From Mucilaginibacter roseus (lineage in GTDB: Bacteria; Bacteroidota; Bacteroidia; Sphingobacteriales; Sphingobacteriaceae), in contig NZ_JAJPWV010000001.1 of NCBI RefSeq assembly GCF_021215455.1, positions 1,048,503 through 1,112,502 of the forward strand: a stretch of 64,000 bases of DNA. Reading direction: 5' to 3'. This document shows, piece after piece, positions 36,044 to 45,349 of this stretch; within the stretch, counting starts at the first letter, position 1, and every line of letters begins with the position of its first letter. Below the pieces are notes generated by a model. It saw only the letters and a list, made by a program, of their open reading frames with translations. It had not been told where the DNA came from and did no database searches. A program made the translations under genes and the position numbers.

Positions 36044-37441
36044 ATGAAATTAACTATACATGGTGCCGCACGCCAGGTTACCGGGAGCATGCATTTGCTT
36101 GAGGTAGAAAACTATAAGATATTGATTGATTGTGGATTGGATTATGAGCGCGACAGGCATCTTCACACTAACGAAGATTTCCCTTTTAACCCTGCTGATA
36201 TAGATGTGGTGATACTCACCCACGCGCACATTGATCACTCGGGCAATTTGCCTACGTTAATACGCCTGGGCTATGAAGGACAAATATTGAGCACCGCCCC
36301 TACGGCTGATCTTACAGAATTATTACTGCTCGATTCGGTTAGTATATTTATGAATAAAGCTCATAAAGGCCGCAAACACAGTCGCAATCGTGGTAAACAG
36401 AGCAATTCTTCACAGCCGTTATATCTGCAAAAGCATGTAATGGATACTATGGAGCGTTTTGTTACCATAGGTTTTAACAAACCTTTCAGGCTTACGGGCG
36501 ATATTGAGCTCACTTTTATACCAGCCGGCCACTTACTTGGCGCCGCTGCTGCGGTGCTAAAAATCAATGATAACGGTGAAGAAAAAACAATTGCCTTTAC
36601 CGGTGATATCGGCCGCAAAAACTACCCGGTTTTAAATGATCCGGAGCCGCTACCGGCTGTGGATTACCTGGTAAGTGAAGCCACTTATGGTGGCCGCTAT
36701 CATACCAAAGGCAAAACGGTTGAGGAGGCTCTGGTTGAAACTATCGATCAAGCCTGCATTAAAGAGCAAGGACGATTAATCATTCCGGCATTCAGCATTG
36801 GGCGTACACAATCGCTTGTTTTTGCGCTTAACAAGATATTCAGCAGCGGTTTACTGCCACCTGTTAAAGTTTTTGTTGATAGCCCCATGGCAGTTATGGC
36901 TACGCGTATATTCCGTAAATATCATTACCTGGTAAACGGGGAAGCACAGGAATTCTATAATAAAAAGGGTGATGAGTTTGAATTTGACAACCTTACCTAT
37001 GTCGAAACATTGAAAGATAGCCGGCAGGTCTCCAATTACTTTGAACCGTGCATTATCATATCATCCGCAGGTATGCTGGAGGGTGGCCGCATACAGGATC
37101 ACCTGTTTTACAACATACAAAATTACTACTGCACCATCCTTTTTATCGGTTATTGCGCCAAAGGCACTTTAGGCCATCGCCTGCTACGTGGCGACCCGAT
37201 CGTGCATATTAAAGACCGCGATCTGGCCGTTTACGCTACCATTAAGCAGACCGATGTATTAAGCGCGCACGGCGACCATGACGACCTAATGGCTAATGTT
37301 TTGTCTCAAGACAAAAATAAATTGAAAAATGTATTCCTGGTTCATGGTGAAACATCAAGCATGGAAGCATTGGCGGCAACTATTGAAGAAGCGGGTTATC
37401 GGGCAACTGTTCCTGAAAAGGGGGTAGATTATATTTTATAA
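36044..37441 (+). CDS. Metallo-beta-lactamase / beta-CASP RNA nuclease
   Basis: A 465-residue protein related to CPSF73/Ysh1-type nucleases. The lactamase core has HAHIDHSG (zinc motif 2, about 62-69), the distal ligands in GHLLGAA and FTGDIGRKNYP, and a beta-CASP insert with FSIGRTQSLVFAL and DSPMAV. Motif B/C signatures are SSAGMLEGGRIQDH and the final SAHGDHDDL. A basic insert, KAHKGRKHSRNRGK, at about residue 105 is likely to bind RNA. Related bacterial proteins process or degrade RNA. It appears monocistronic and is followed by two palindromic repeats. Confidence 0.92.
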   Translation: MKLTIHGAARQVTGSMHLLEVENYKILIDCGLDYERDRHLHTNEDFPFNPADIDVVILTHAHIDHSGNLPTLIRLGYEGQILSTAPTADLTELLLLDSVSIFMNKAHKGRKHSRNRGKQSNSSQPLYLQKHVMDTMERFVTIGFNKPFRLTGDIELTFIPAGHLLGAAAAVLKINDNGEEKTIAFTGDIGRKNYPVLNDPEPLPAVDYLVSEATYGGRYHTKGKTVEEALVETIDQACIKEQGRLIIPAFSIGRTQSLVFALNKIFSSGLLPPVKVFVDSPMAVMATRIFRKYHYLVNGEAQEFYNKKGDEFEFDNLTYVETLKDSRQVSNYFEPCIIISSAGMLEGGRIQDHLFYNIQNYYCTILFIGYCAKGTLGHRLLRGDPIVHIKDRDLAVYATIKQTDVLSAHGDHDDLMANVLSQDKNKLKNVFLVHGETSSMEALAATIEEAGYRATVPEKGVDYIL

Positions 37442-37485
37442 TATTTCTGCCAAAACAACCAAACAACCTATAGGTTTGATTACTA

Positions 37486-37561
37486 TGTCTTGCTGAGCTT
37501 GTCGAAGCATTCGCCGTTTGATTAATTCCGTCGCTCGCCCTTCGACAGGCTCAGGGTGACA
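37486..37561. repeat. Palindromic intergenic repeat A
   Basis: A 76-base element with inverted 22-base ends (37486-37507 and 37540-37561; 18 of 22 bases pair). The arms carry CTGAGC and TGTCGAAG and their complements. It lies in a 334-base gap without a credible gene (37442-37775). The shape is that of a REP- or MITE-like element, and CTTCGACAGGCTCAG-type arms are familiar from Bacteroidota intergenic DNA. Confidence 0.7.
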
Positions 37562-37589
37562 TGGCTTACGCTATTTTTTATTATTTTGG

Positions 37590-37666
37590 CATTTCGAGGC
37601 GATAGCGAGAAATCTGTCTGCGTCCATAATCAGCGACAGATTTCTCCTCATACCTCGTTCGAAATG
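37590..37666. repeat. Palindromic intergenic repeat B
   Basis: A 77-base element next to repeat A. Outer arms CATTTCGA (37590-37597) and TCGAAATG (37659-37666) and inner arms GAGAAATCTGTC (37607-37618) and GACAGATTTCTC (37635-37646) pair perfectly. A partial third fragment, TATCGCGAGGATTT, follows at about 37690. Size matches repeat A, but the arm sequence differs. Confidence 0.7.
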
Positions 37667-37775
37667 ACAAGAACTCGTTCAAGTCTTCCCTATCGCGAGG
37701 ATTTTGGAGGGGTAACAAAAAAGTCCATGAATATTTCTATTCATAGACTTTAAAAAATCATTTTAACAAAAATTC

Positions 37776-38723
37776 TTATTTCTTAAAGTGATCGATGATC
37801 AGGCTGGCAAGCTCTACACCAATTCTTTCCTGTGCTTCGTTGGTAGCCGCACCGATGTGCGGGGTTAATGAAATTTTAGGGTGAGATAGAATTTCCTGGC
37901 GAGGAGTTGGCTCATTGTCGAACACATCTAATGCAGCAAATGAAACCTTGCCACTGTCAAGCGCTGCAATCAAAGCTGCTTCGTCGATCAAACCACCGCG
38001 AGAGCAGTTAATCAGGCCTACACCCTTTTTCAATAGCTCAAGTTCGGCTCCACCAATCAATGCTTTATCAACAAATGGCGTGTGTAGAGTAATAAAATCT
38101 GACTGTTTCAGCACTTCATCAAATGTGGCAGTTTTTACTGAAACATTTACTTTAGTACCACCACCTAAAACAATTTCCAGTTCAGGGTTAAAAGGGAATA
38201 CATCGTAAGCCACTACTTCCATACCTACACCAATGGCAATCTTGGCCACTTCGCGACCAATGCGGCCGAAACCTAAAATACCTAATGTTTTGCCGCGCAG
38301 TTCAACGCCTTTTGCATAAGCTTTCTTAAGTCCGTTAAAGTTGGTAGCGCCTTCAACCGGCACTTTACGGTTGCTATCGTACAAAAAGCGAACGCCACCA
38401 TATAAGTGAGCGAAAACCAATTCCGCTACTGATAGTGAAGAAGATGCCGGAGTGTTATAAACGGCTACGCCTTTCTCTTTGGCATAGTCAACGTCAATAT
38501 TATCAACACCAACACCGCCGCGGCCTATTAACTTAATATTAGGGCAGGCATCAATAAGGGCTTTACGCACTTTAGTTGCACTGCGTACGGTAATGGCATC
38601 GTATTCGTTTAAACGTGCAGGCAATTCATCCTGCGGTATATTATTGGTATCAACGGTAAAACCAGCTTCCTCAAGCATTTGCTTGCCTACCGGGTCAATA
38701 CCGTCATTAGCTAATATTTTCAT
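37776..38723 (-). CDS. serA: D-3-phosphoglycerate dehydrogenase, short form
   Basis: SerA oxidises 3-phosphoglycerate to phosphohydroxypyruvate, the first step of serine synthesis. The 315-residue protein is the minimal two-domain form. It has the NAD-binding GFGRIGREVAKIA, the catalytic Arg region NCSRGGLIDEAAL, the Glu in DVFDNEP and the His in TPHIGAAT. The C-terminal ACT domain that gives serine feedback in E. coli is absent, so control is probably elsewhere. serC lies 80 bases upstream on the same strand and performs the next step, so they likely share a transcript despite the repeat-rich spacer. Confidence 0.94.
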   Translation of the reverse strand: MKILANDGIDPVGKQMLEEAGFTVDTNNIPQDELPARLNEYDAITVRSATKVRKALIDACPNIKLIGRGGVGVDNIDVDYAKEKGVAVYNTPASSSLSVAELVFAHLYGGVRFLYDSNRKVPVEGATNFNGLKKAYAKGVELRGKTLGILGFGRIGREVAKIAIGVGMEVVAYDVFPFNPELEIVLGGGTKVNVSVKTATFDEVLKQSDFITLHTPFVDKALIGGAELELLKKGVGLINCSRGGLIDEAALIAALDSGKVSFAALDVFDNEPTPRQEILSHPKISLTPHIGAATNEAQERIGVELASLIIDHFKK

Positions 38724-38803
38724 TTATTATTAGTCATTATGTCATTAGTCATTGGCAATTATCATTTTATGTAATGACTATTGACCATTGACCGTTGACT
38801 AAA
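38724..38803. repeat. Degenerate word repeats between serC and serA
   Basis: The 80-base spacer consists of variants of two words: ATTAGTCATT/TCATTATGTCATTAG and TTGACCATTGACCGTTGAC. No gene or clear promoter is visible. It is the same style of word-permutation DNA as at 33960-34087, but with different words. Confidence 0.5.
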
Positions 38804-39871
38804 TTATTTATTCTTTTCAGCAAACTCCTGCATAGCTTCAATAAGCACATGCACACTTGTTATTGGCAACGCATTGTAAATTGATGCCCTGAAACCACCT
38901 ACACTTCTGTGGCCTTTGATGCCTACTATGCCTTTTTCATCGCACAGTTTAAGGAATGGTTTTTCGTGCTCCGGATTTTCAGCTACAAAGCAAACGTTCA
39001 TGTGCGAACGGTCTTCCGTAGCAGCTACACCTTTAAACAACGGATTACGATCAATCTCGGCATACAAAGCTTTTGATTTAGCCAGGTTTTCCTGTTCAAT
39101 GGCTTCAACGCCGCCCTTTGCTTTAACCCAATTCAAGGTAAGCATTGAAACGTAAATAGCGAAGGTTGGCGGCGTGTTATACATGGAGCCACCTTCAATT
39201 TGTGTTTGATAATTCAACATTGATGGTATAGCACGACCGGTTTTCCCCAAAATCTCGTCTTTAACAATAACCAGTGTTACGCCAGCGGGGCCCATGTTTT
39301 TTTGCGCACCGGCATAGATCAAACCAAAATCGGCAACATTGATCTTGCGGCTAAATATATCTGACGACATATCGCACACAACGGGTACCGGTGAAGGGAA
39401 GAATTGTTGCAATTGCGTACCGTAAATGGTGTTGTTTGACGTTATGTGGAAATAAGCTGCATCGGCAGGTATTTCAAAATCCTTCGGGATAAAAGTAAAG
39501 TTGCTTTGTTTTGATGAAGCAACAACAGCTACCTCGCCAAAATATTTAGCCTCTTTCAAAGCTTTGTTAGCCCATACCCCTGATTCCAGATAAGCGGCTT
39601 TACCACCTTCGGGTAACAGGTTGTAGGGTACCATGGCAAACTGAGTGCTTGCACCACCCTGTAAAAACAATACCGAATAACCCTCGGGAACGCTGAATAA
39701 CTCCTTAACCAACCGTACAGCTTCATCCAAAACAGCTTCAAACTCCTTTGATCTGTGCGAGATCTCAAGAAGCGACAAACCTGTACCATTAAAATCAATA
39801 ACAGCCTGAGCGGCCTGCTTGAAAACCTCCTGGGGTAATATGCCCGGCCCGGCACCAAAATTATGTTTCAT
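38804..39871 (-). CDS. serC: Phosphoserine aminotransferase
   Basis: SerC transfers an amino group from glutamate to phosphohydroxypyruvate, using PLP. The 355-residue protein has [12 protein letters not shown] at the start, the FLQGGAST phosphate loop, [13 protein letters not shown], and the PLP lysine in [12 protein letters not shown]. The C-terminus has [13 protein letters not shown], which binds the substrate phosphate. It is the upstream gene of a serC-serA pair. The 148 bases upstream of the start are AT-rich without a recognisable gene. Confidence 0.96.
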   Translation of the reverse strand: MKHNFGAGPGILPQEVFKQAAQAVIDFNGTGLSLLEISHRSKEFEAVLDEAVRLVKELFSVPEGYSVLFLQGGASTQFAMVPYNLLPEGGKAAYLESGVWANKALKEAKYFGEVAVVASSKQSNFTFIPKDFEIPADAAYFHITSNNTIYGTQLQQFFPSPVPVVCDMSSDIFSRKINVADFGLIYAGAQKNMGPAGVTLVIVKDEILGKTGRAIPSMLNYQTQIEGGSMYNTPPTFAIYVSMLTLNWVKAKGGVEAIEQENLAKSKALYAEIDRNPLFKGVAATEDRSHMNVCFVAENPEHEKPFLKLCDEKGIVGIKGHRSVGGFRASIYNALPITSVHVLIEAMQEFAEKNK

Positions 39872-40019
39872 ATAATTTGTTGAAATGTAAACGCTAATAA
39901 CACTTTTGGTCAGTTAGTATATTAACGCTCCGAAGTTAATTATTTTGACAAAGTATATAGAGATTATTTGCTTTTTGTTGAAAAAAAGCGACACTTTATT
40001 AACAATAAGATCAATAAAC

Positions 40020-40688
40020 TCAGGCTTCCTTTAAAGGCTGCGTGTTTTTGAGGGCTGAGATGGCATCGAGCGGGTTATGAGCCGAAAAAACCGAACTACC
40101 GGCTACCAGCACATTAGCCCCGGCTTCAATAAGTTTTGAAGCATTGCTTACATCCACCCCGCCATCAATTTCAATAAACAGTTTGGGGTTATGCAGTTCG
40201 GCCAGGGTACGTAGCTCGCGTATCTTTTTGTAAGTGTTATGTATAAATTTTTGTCCGCCGAAACCGGGGTTTACCGACATTACACAAACTTGCTCTACAT
40301 CGGCTATAACATCCTCAAGTAAACGCACATTAGTGTGCGGGTTTAAGGCGACGCCCGCGCGGCAGCCTAAATCCTTAATAGCTTGTATAGTACGGTGCAA
40401 ATGGGTACAGGCCTCATAATGTACCATTATGCCATCAGCGCCTGCGTCCTTAAACGCTTTTAAATAACGGTCAGGATCAACGATCATCAGGTGCACATCT
40501 AAGGGTTTTGTGGCATACTGCTTAACTGCTTTCATTACCGGAAAGCCGAAAGAGATATTAGGCACGAAAACGCCATCCATTATATCTACATGTATCCAGT
40601 CAGCTTCGCTGCTATTTAACATCTCAATGTCGCGTTGCATGTTTGCAAAGTCCGCCGCAAGAATTGAAGGGGAAACAAAAGGCTTCAT
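40020..40688 (-). CDS. rpe: Ribulose-phosphate 3-epimerase
   Basis: Rpe interconverts ribulose 5-phosphate and xylulose 5-phosphate in the pentose phosphate pathway. The 222-residue TIM-barrel protein shows SPSILAADFANM at the start, the metal and catalytic residues in HVDIMDGVFVPNISFG and DVHLMI, SVNPGFGGQKF, and EIDGGVD. The ATG at 40688 (MKPFVSPSIL) is preferred over one six codons upstream (40706), because family members start just before the SPSIL segment. It is on the minus strand between serC and a small hypothetical gene. Confidence 0.95.
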   Translation of the reverse strand: MKPFVSPSILAADFANMQRDIEMLNSSEADWIHVDIMDGVFVPNISFGFPVMKAVKQYATKPLDVHLMIVDPDRYLKAFKDAGADGIMVHYEACTHLHRTIQAIKDLGCRAGVALNPHTNVRLLEDVIADVEQVCVMSVNPGFGGQKFIHNTYKKIRELRTLAELHNPKLFIEIDGGVDVSNASKLIEAGANVLVAGSSVFSAHNPLDAISALKNTQPLKEA

Positions 40689-40749
40689 GGCGGTAAATAT
40701 AGGCATTGGTGTGGCGCGTAGTTATTATTTTCAAAAAAATGACTCTGCC

Positions 40750-41022
40750 TTAATCACAATTGAGCAGCAAGTCATAATATTTCTTCATTAAAACAGTATC
40801 GTAATTAACAAGTGAGTTGTACGCCTCTGATACAAGCTCATTTAGTATAGATGCACCTAATTGTCCGGCACCATTCGGTATAGATTCATAATATTTGATG
40901 ATATCTTTCACCCGAATGATCTCATATAACAACAACTGAACCAAGTCAGCCTGCGCGTCTGACTTAACCCCCTGTGGGTTTTTGCTGAGAAAATCTAAAG
41001 GATCAAGGGGTGTAAAATTCAT
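40750..41022 (-). CDS. Small hypothetical protein, mostly helical
   Basis: A 90-residue protein without signal or membrane segment. The N-terminus MNFTPLDPLDFL is followed by long helices (DLVQLLLYEIIRVKDIIKYY and ILNELVSEAYNSLVNYD), ending LLLNCD. No family is recognised. It is kept because it has an ATG with an A/T-rich leader, a natural amino-acid composition and no competing gene on the other strand; rpe lies 61 bases downstream on the same strand. A role cannot be given. Confidence 0.65.
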   Translation of the reverse strand: MNFTPLDPLDFLSKNPQGVKSDAQADLVQLLLYEIIRVKDIIKYYESIPNGAGQLGASILNELVSEAYNSLVNYDTVLMKKYYDLLLNCD

Positions 41023-41136
41023 TTTTTATAGCACCGGATATAATTTACCATTTACCTAAGCAATACAAATAATGATTGCAGTTGTTTTACGCAAAGTATT
41101 TGTAGCAACTATGTTACACAATTACGTATCGGCTAA

Positions 41137-41171
41137 TAAAAAAAGAAACCCTCGCTTTTAGGGAGGGTTTC
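41137..41171 (-). terminator. Terminator of pnp
   Basis: A perfect 9-bp stem (41145-41153 with 41163-41171) is followed on the minus strand by a run of seven or eight T. It begins 21 bases past the pnp stop codon. Confidence 0.9.
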
Positions 41172-41191
41172 ATATTGCAATTATAATAAAT

Positions 41192-43333
41192 TTATTTGCT
41201 TTCCTGCGCTGGTTTTTCAGGTTTTGGTAATAAGGCTTTTCTTGAAAGCTTTAATTTACCTTGCTTATCAACGTCAAGCAATTTAACACGTACCTCGTCT
41301 CCCACCTGGAAGATACCGTCCATGCTTTCAAAACGCTTGTGGTCAATTTCTGAAATGTGCAGTAAACCATCTTTACCCGGCATAATTTCAACAAATGCGC
41401 CGAATGGCATGATCGATTTAACCTTACCTTCGTAAATTTCGCCTATCTCTGGTTTAGCGGCAATATTGCGTATACGGGTAACAGCTTGATCGATAGATGC
41501 TTTGTTATCAGCAAATATTTGCACTATACCTTGGTTATTAACCTCTTCAATTGAAATTGTAGCACCGGTTTCGCGTTGCATTTCCTGGATGATTTTACCA
41601 CCCGGGCCAATAACGGCACCGATAAATTCTTTGTCAATTTTGATAGTAACAATTCGCGGAGCATGTGGCTTGTAATCTTCGCGAGGCTCAGCGATGGTCT
41701 TTTTCATCTCATTCAGGATGTGTAAACGACCGTCTTTTGCCTGATGCAATGCTTTAGCCAATACTTCATATGAAAGGCCGTTGATCTTTAAGTCCATTTG
41801 GCAGGCAACAATACCTTTTTCAGTACCGGTTACCTTAAAGTCCATATCGCCTAAGTGATCCTCGTCGCCAAGAATGTCAGATAATACAGCGTATTTAGTA
41901 CCTTCCGGATTAGTAATTAAACCCATGGCGATACCAGATACCGGAGCCTGAAGTTTAATACCTGCATCCATCAACGCTAACGTACCTGCGCAAACAGTAG
42001 CCATTGATGACGATCCATTTGATTCCAGAATATCAGATACCACGCGGATAGTATATGGATTTTCATCCTCAACAGGCAGTACTTGTTTTAACGAACGCAT
42101 AGCCAAGTTACCGTGGCCAATCTCACGACGGCCTGCTCCCCTGTTAGGACGAACCTCACCGGTTGAGAAACCAGGGAAGTTGTAGTGCAGGATGAATTTC
42201 TGGTAGCCGTTGATGAACGCGCCGTCAATCATTTGCTCGTCGTCCTTAGCGCCTAAAGTAACTGTAGTTAGTGATTGGGTTTCGCCACGCGTAAATACGG
42301 CAGAACCGTGAGCGGCAGGCAGGTAGCCAACTTCGCTCCATATTGGGCGTATTTGTTTTGAGTTACGGCCATCTAAACGCAAATCCTCATCCAGGATCAG
42401 GTTACGTACCGCGTCATACTCTACATCGTGGAAATATTTTTTGATCAGGCTTTCTGTAACCGCGTCAATCTCGATACCTAAGGTTGCGATAAATATATCA
42501 CGTATCTCGCGTAGTTTTTGATGGCGCTCATGTTTGCTTGAGCCTGATTTAGCCACCTCATATACTTTATCGTAAGTAGCGGCGTAAACTTGTTTCTTAA
42601 GCTCCTCATTGCTGTGCTCGTGGCTGTAAATACGTTTTTCAGTTTTACCAACCTCGGCAGCAAGTTCTCGCTGAACCTGAACCTGTACTTTAATAGCCTC
42701 GTGCGCGAACTTGATAGCTTCAACAAGCTCTTCTTCCTGAATTTCTTTTGCTTCGCCCTCAACCATGTTGATGTCGAACTCAGAACCGGCTACGATAAAT
42801 TCTAAAGTAGCGCGTTCGAGATCGCTACGGGTTGGATTGATCACCAGCTGGCCATCAATTTTAGCAACGCGAACCTCTGATATAGGGCCGTTGAACGGAA
42901 TATCAGAAACGGCTAATGCTGCAGATGCTGCCAAACCTGCAAGGCAGTCGGGCATAATATCTTTATCTGCCGAGATCAAAGAGATCATTACCTGGGTGTC
43001 GGCATGGTAATCCTCCGGGAAAAGCGGACGTAAAGCGCGGTCAACCAAACGAGAGATCAACACCTCGTAATCAGACAAACGGGCCTCACGGCGTAAGAAA
43101 CCACCCGGTATACGGCCGGTTGAAGCGTATTTTTCCTGATAGTCTACCGAAAGTGGTAAAAAGTCAACACCTTCTTTAGCTTCAGGAGATGATACTACGG
43201 TAGCCAGCAACATGGTGTCGCCTTGTTTTACTACCACAGAGCCATCAGCTTGTTTGGCCAGTTTTCCTGTTTCGATCTCAATGGTGCGGCCATCACCTAA
43301 ATCGAAAACCTTTTTAATTGCATTATAACTCAT
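41192..43333 (-). CDS. pnp: Polyribonucleotide nucleotidyltransferase (PNPase)
   Basis: A 3'-5' phosphorolytic exoribonuclease of mRNA decay. The 713-residue protein has two RNase PH-like domains (about 1-220 and 300-540), with [21 protein letters not shown] in the first and GRREIGHG and [11 protein letters not shown] in the second. A KH domain ([18 protein letters not shown]) and an S1 domain ([21 protein letters not shown]) follow near the C-terminus. It lies 131 bases downstream of rpsO with a terminator in between, so some independent transcription is likely, in contrast to the rpsO-pnp co-transcript of E. coli. Confidence 0.98.
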   Translation of the reverse strand: MSYNAIKKVFDLGDGRTIEIETGKLAKQADGSVVVKQGDTMLLATVVSSPEAKEGVDFLPLSVDYQEKYASTGRIPGGFLRREARLSDYEVLISRLVDRALRPLFPEDYHADTQVMISLISADKDIMPDCLAGLAASAALAVSDIPFNGPISEVRVAKIDGQLVINPTRSDLERATLEFIVAGSEFDINMVEGEAKEIQEEELVEAIKFAHEAIKVQVQVQRELAAEVGKTEKRIYSHEHSNEELKKQVYAATYDKVYEVAKSGSSKHERHQKLREIRDIFIATLGIEIDAVTESLIKKYFHDVEYDAVRNLILDEDLRLDGRNSKQIRPIWSEVGYLPAAHGSAVFTRGETQSLTTVTLGAKDDEQMIDGAFINGYQKFILHYNFPGFSTGEVRPNRGAGRREIGHGNLAMRSLKQVLPVEDENPYTIRVVSDILESNGSSSMATVCAGTLALMDAGIKLQAPVSGIAMGLITNPEGTKYAVLSDILGDEDHLGDMDFKVTGTEKGIVACQMDLKINGLSYEVLAKALHQAKDGRLHILNEMKKTIAEPREDYKPHAPRIVTIKIDKEFIGAVIGPGGKIIQEMQRETGATISIEEVNNQGIVQIFADNKASIDQAVTRIRNIAAKPEIGEIYEGKVKSIMPFGAFVEIMPGKDGLLHISEIDHKRFESMDGIFQVGDEVRVKLLDVDKQGKLKLSRKALLPKPEKPAQESK

Positions 43334-43410
43334 TTTGTGTTTATTAAGATGCGCTTTTCGTCTTTAGGAGCGCACCGGTTTTATTTATGTTTAAAAACTT
43401 GCGTACAAAA

Positions 43411-43444
43411 GTAAAAAAGCCATTCGCATTTGACGAACGGCTTT
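43411..43444 (-). terminator. Terminator of rpsO
   Basis: An 11-bp stem with one wobble pair (43416-43426 with 43434-43444) is followed on the minus strand by six T. It sits 21 bases after the rpsO stop and upstream of pnp. Confidence 0.85.
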
Positions 43445-43464
43445 CTTAAAAATACTGTTTAAAA

Positions 43465-43743
43465 TTACTTGATAATATCCCTTAGCTGTAAAGCTTTGAT
43501 AATAGCACGGTATCTTTCAATATCTTTATTGTATAGGTACGCCAATAAGGCACGGCGTTTACCTACAAGCTTTTGCAGTGATAATTGTGTTGCAAAATCT
43601 TTTTTGTTTTTTTTCAGGTGACCGGTTAAGTGCGCAATACGTGTTGTGAACAATGCTACCTGACCTTCTGCTGAACCTGTATCGGCAGCACCCTTACCAT
43701 GTTTTGCGAAAATTTCTTGTTTCGCTTCTTTACTTAAATACAT
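43465..43743 (-). CDS. rpsO: 30S ribosomal protein S15
   Basis: A primary 16S rRNA-binding protein that organises the platform of the small subunit. The 92-residue length is normal. Signatures are GSAEGQVALFTTRIAHLTGHLKKNKKDF and LVGKRRALLAYL. It starts 176 bases downstream of the rpmA stop on the same strand, beyond the rpmA terminator. No autoregulatory pseudoknot could be confirmed by eye in its short leader. Confidence 0.98.
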   Translation of the reverse strand: MYLSKEAKQEIFAKHGKGAADTGSAEGQVALFTTRIAHLTGHLKKNKKDFATQLSLQKLVGKRRALLAYLYNKDIERYRAIIKALQLRDIIK

Positions 43744-43868
43744 TACCTGAATAATATTAAAGCTGTAAATACTTTGTTAATTGAGCGGCAAAGATATAGC
43801 TATTAATCGTAATAAACAATAGCCTTCCCTGTATATTAAACTATATATCACCAAAGCTCATAAAATAA

Positions 43869-43893
43869 CAAAGGCCACCTTGCGGGCAGCCTT
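43869..43893 (-). terminator. Probable terminator of rplU-rpmA
   Basis: A hairpin with a 5-bp outer stem (43871-43875 with 43889-43893) and an inner CC/GG pairing is followed on the minus strand by TTTGTTATTTT, 27 bases beyond the rpmA stop. The stem is imperfect, so confidence is moderate. Confidence 0.55.
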
Positions 43894-43919
43894 ATATGTG
43901 GTAATATTATTTACTGAAA

Positions 43920-44309
43920 TTACTCAGCTATAGCAGCTTCTTCAGTACCTTCAGTTGCTTTAGCTACAGGAGCCTCTTCAACTTTAGCGGTTTTTGCTTT
44001 GCTTGCAGCCTTTGCTTTTGGAGCCGGTGCAGCCACTTCAGCTACGGCTTCAGTTTCAAAAGGAATTACTGATACATATGAACGGTTATCAGCTTTCTTT
44101 TTGAAAACTACCTGACCATCAACAAGGGCGAATAAAGTATGATCTTTACCGATACCTACGTTTTGACCTGGGTTGTGCGGGGTACCACGCTGACGAACGA
44201 TGATGTTACCTGCGATTGCCGGCTGACCACCGAATATTTTGATACCTAAGCGTTTGCTATGCGATTCACGACCGTTTTTGGAACTACCGGCCCCTTTTTT
44301 GTGTGCCAT
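43920..44309 (-). CDS. rpmA: 50S ribosomal protein L27 with a long acidic/Ala-rich tail
   Basis: L27 lies near the peptidyl transferase centre and supports tRNA placement. Residues 1-85 are standard: the start [26 protein letters not shown], and the [10 protein letters not shown] core. The N-terminus begins directly with the mature form, without the cleavable extension seen in Firmicutes. Beyond residue 90 is an unusual tail of about 40 residues rich in Ala, Glu, Lys and Pro (from [16 protein letters not shown] onward). L27 is usually about 85-95 residues, so the tail is an addition. It follows rplU by 48 bases. Confidence 0.96.
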   Translation of the reverse strand: MAHKKGAGSSKNGRESHSKRLGIKIFGGQPAIAGNIIVRQRGTPHNPGQNVGIGKDHTLFALVDGQVVFKKKADNRSYVSVIPFETEAVAEVAAPAPKAKAASKAKTAKVEEAPVAKATEGTEEAAIAE

Positions 44310-44357
44310 TTCTTTTATCTATTATGAAGGATAAACACCTTCGGGATTAAACAATAA

Positions 44358-44666
44358 TTACAGAGCAATACCTGTGATCTCGATTTTGGTAAATTGCTGA
44401 CGGTGACCGTTTTTCTTTTTGTAACCTTTTCTTCTTTTCTTTTTGAAGATGATCACTTTATCACCTTTTACATGCGACAAGATCTTAGCTGATACTTTAG
44501 CGCCTTTCAAATCAGTACCTAATTTGAATTTACCTTCGTTTTCTGCTAACAATACTGTGTCAAATTCAATACTAGCGCCTTCATCTCCCTGTAAGCGGTG
44601 TACAAAGATTTGCTGGTCTTTTGCAACTTTAAATTGCTGTCCGGCTATACTTACTATTGCGTACAT
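44358..44666 (-). CDS. rplU: 50S ribosomal protein L21
   Basis: A 102-residue early-assembly 23S rRNA-binding protein. It starts MYAIVSIAGQQFKVAKDQ and ends with the basic KKKRRKGYKKKNGHRQQFT segment, both typical. It is the first gene of rplU-rpmA, and a good promoter lies just upstream (44700-44733). The order rplU-rpmA is conserved in most bacteria; obgE, the usual third gene, does not follow. Confidence 0.98.
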   Translation of the reverse strand: MYAIVSIAGQQFKVAKDQQIFVHRLQGDEGASIEFDTVLLAENEGKFKLGTDLKGAKVSAKILSHVKGDKVIIFKKKRRKGYKKKNGHRQQFTKIEITGIAL

Positions 44667-44699
44667 TGTTATTTAATTATGTTTTTAAATTTCGAGGTG

Positions 44700-44733
44700 C
44701 AAATATAGATATTAATCTATCAAATACCAACAA
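44700..44733 (-). promoter_or_regulatory. Promoter of rplU-rpmA
   Basis: On the minus strand a -33 TTG (44728-44730, within TTGTTGG) lies 20 bases from an exact -7 box TATATTTG (44700-44707). This is the most complete Bacteroidota-type promoter in the window, about 33 bases upstream of the rplU start. Confidence 0.75.
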
Positions 44734-44736
44734 CGT

Positions 44737-45237
44737 TTACTTTTTATTTCGTTGCTCAGCGTCTCTTAACACACGCTGTATCTCCTTTATTAAACGCTGG
44801 TTGGCGTCTATCAGCTTTTCATTACCCTGGTAATTAGCCTGAAACAGTACGCTTTTGCTTTTGCGCATGTAGTTAAACTGGATCAGGTAATACGGCACCT
44901 TCGGGTCGCGCTTTGCGCTGTTCACTTCCTGCTCCGGAAAATCCCAGAAACCCAGGTCAGCAGCCTTGCGGTGCAAGTATAACAGATCATCGTTGGTAAG
45001 TTTCAATGATGTTTTAACAACCGAATCTCTACTATCAACATACTGGTAATTATGAGTTTTAGAGTTGTATTTATTCAACAAGCTATCACCGTTTCCATAT
45101 TCAAAAACCATATACTGAAACTCATTAAACTTATACGGCGCATTCTTCACCATCATGCCATAATAGTAAAAGCAATACAGTAAAAACGGCACAGCGACAC
45201 TGGCAGCAAGGAATATCTTTTTATTTCTTAAAGTCAT
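44737..45237 (-). CDS. Membrane-anchored hypothetical protein
   Basis: A 166-residue protein with an N-terminal signal anchor (IFLAASVAVPFLLYCFYYYG, about 8-27) and a soluble, charged remainder that should face the periplasm. The region FWDFPEQEV and the YYLIQFNYMRKSKSVLF strand are distinctive, but no family is recognised. It has a lone position between the symporter gene and rplU. The C-terminus is a basic helix (LIKEIQRVLRDAEQRNKK). A periplasmic binding or structural role is possible but not supported by any motif. Confidence 0.7.
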   Translation of the reverse strand: MTLRNKKIFLAASVAVPFLLYCFYYYGMMVKNAPYKFNEFQYMVFEYGNGDSLLNKYNSKTHNYQYVDSRDSVVKTSLKLTNDDLLYLHRKAADLGFWDFPEQEVNSAKRDPKVPYYLIQFNYMRKSKSVLFQANYQGNEKLIDANQRLIKEIQRVLRDAEQRNKK

Positions 45238-45349
45238 TATATACTTTGATTACACAGATTATAGATTGATTTCACCGAGCATCAGCAAATCAGGAGCGAA
45301 AATCGTTATTGAATTGCATAGTTCGAAATTGATTAATCGAAAATTACAT

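Noticed and set aside
37556..37753. A 65-codon plus-strand ORF in the gap before serA
   Set aside because: It is made up mostly of palindromic repeat B and its fragments, so it is not credible as a gene.
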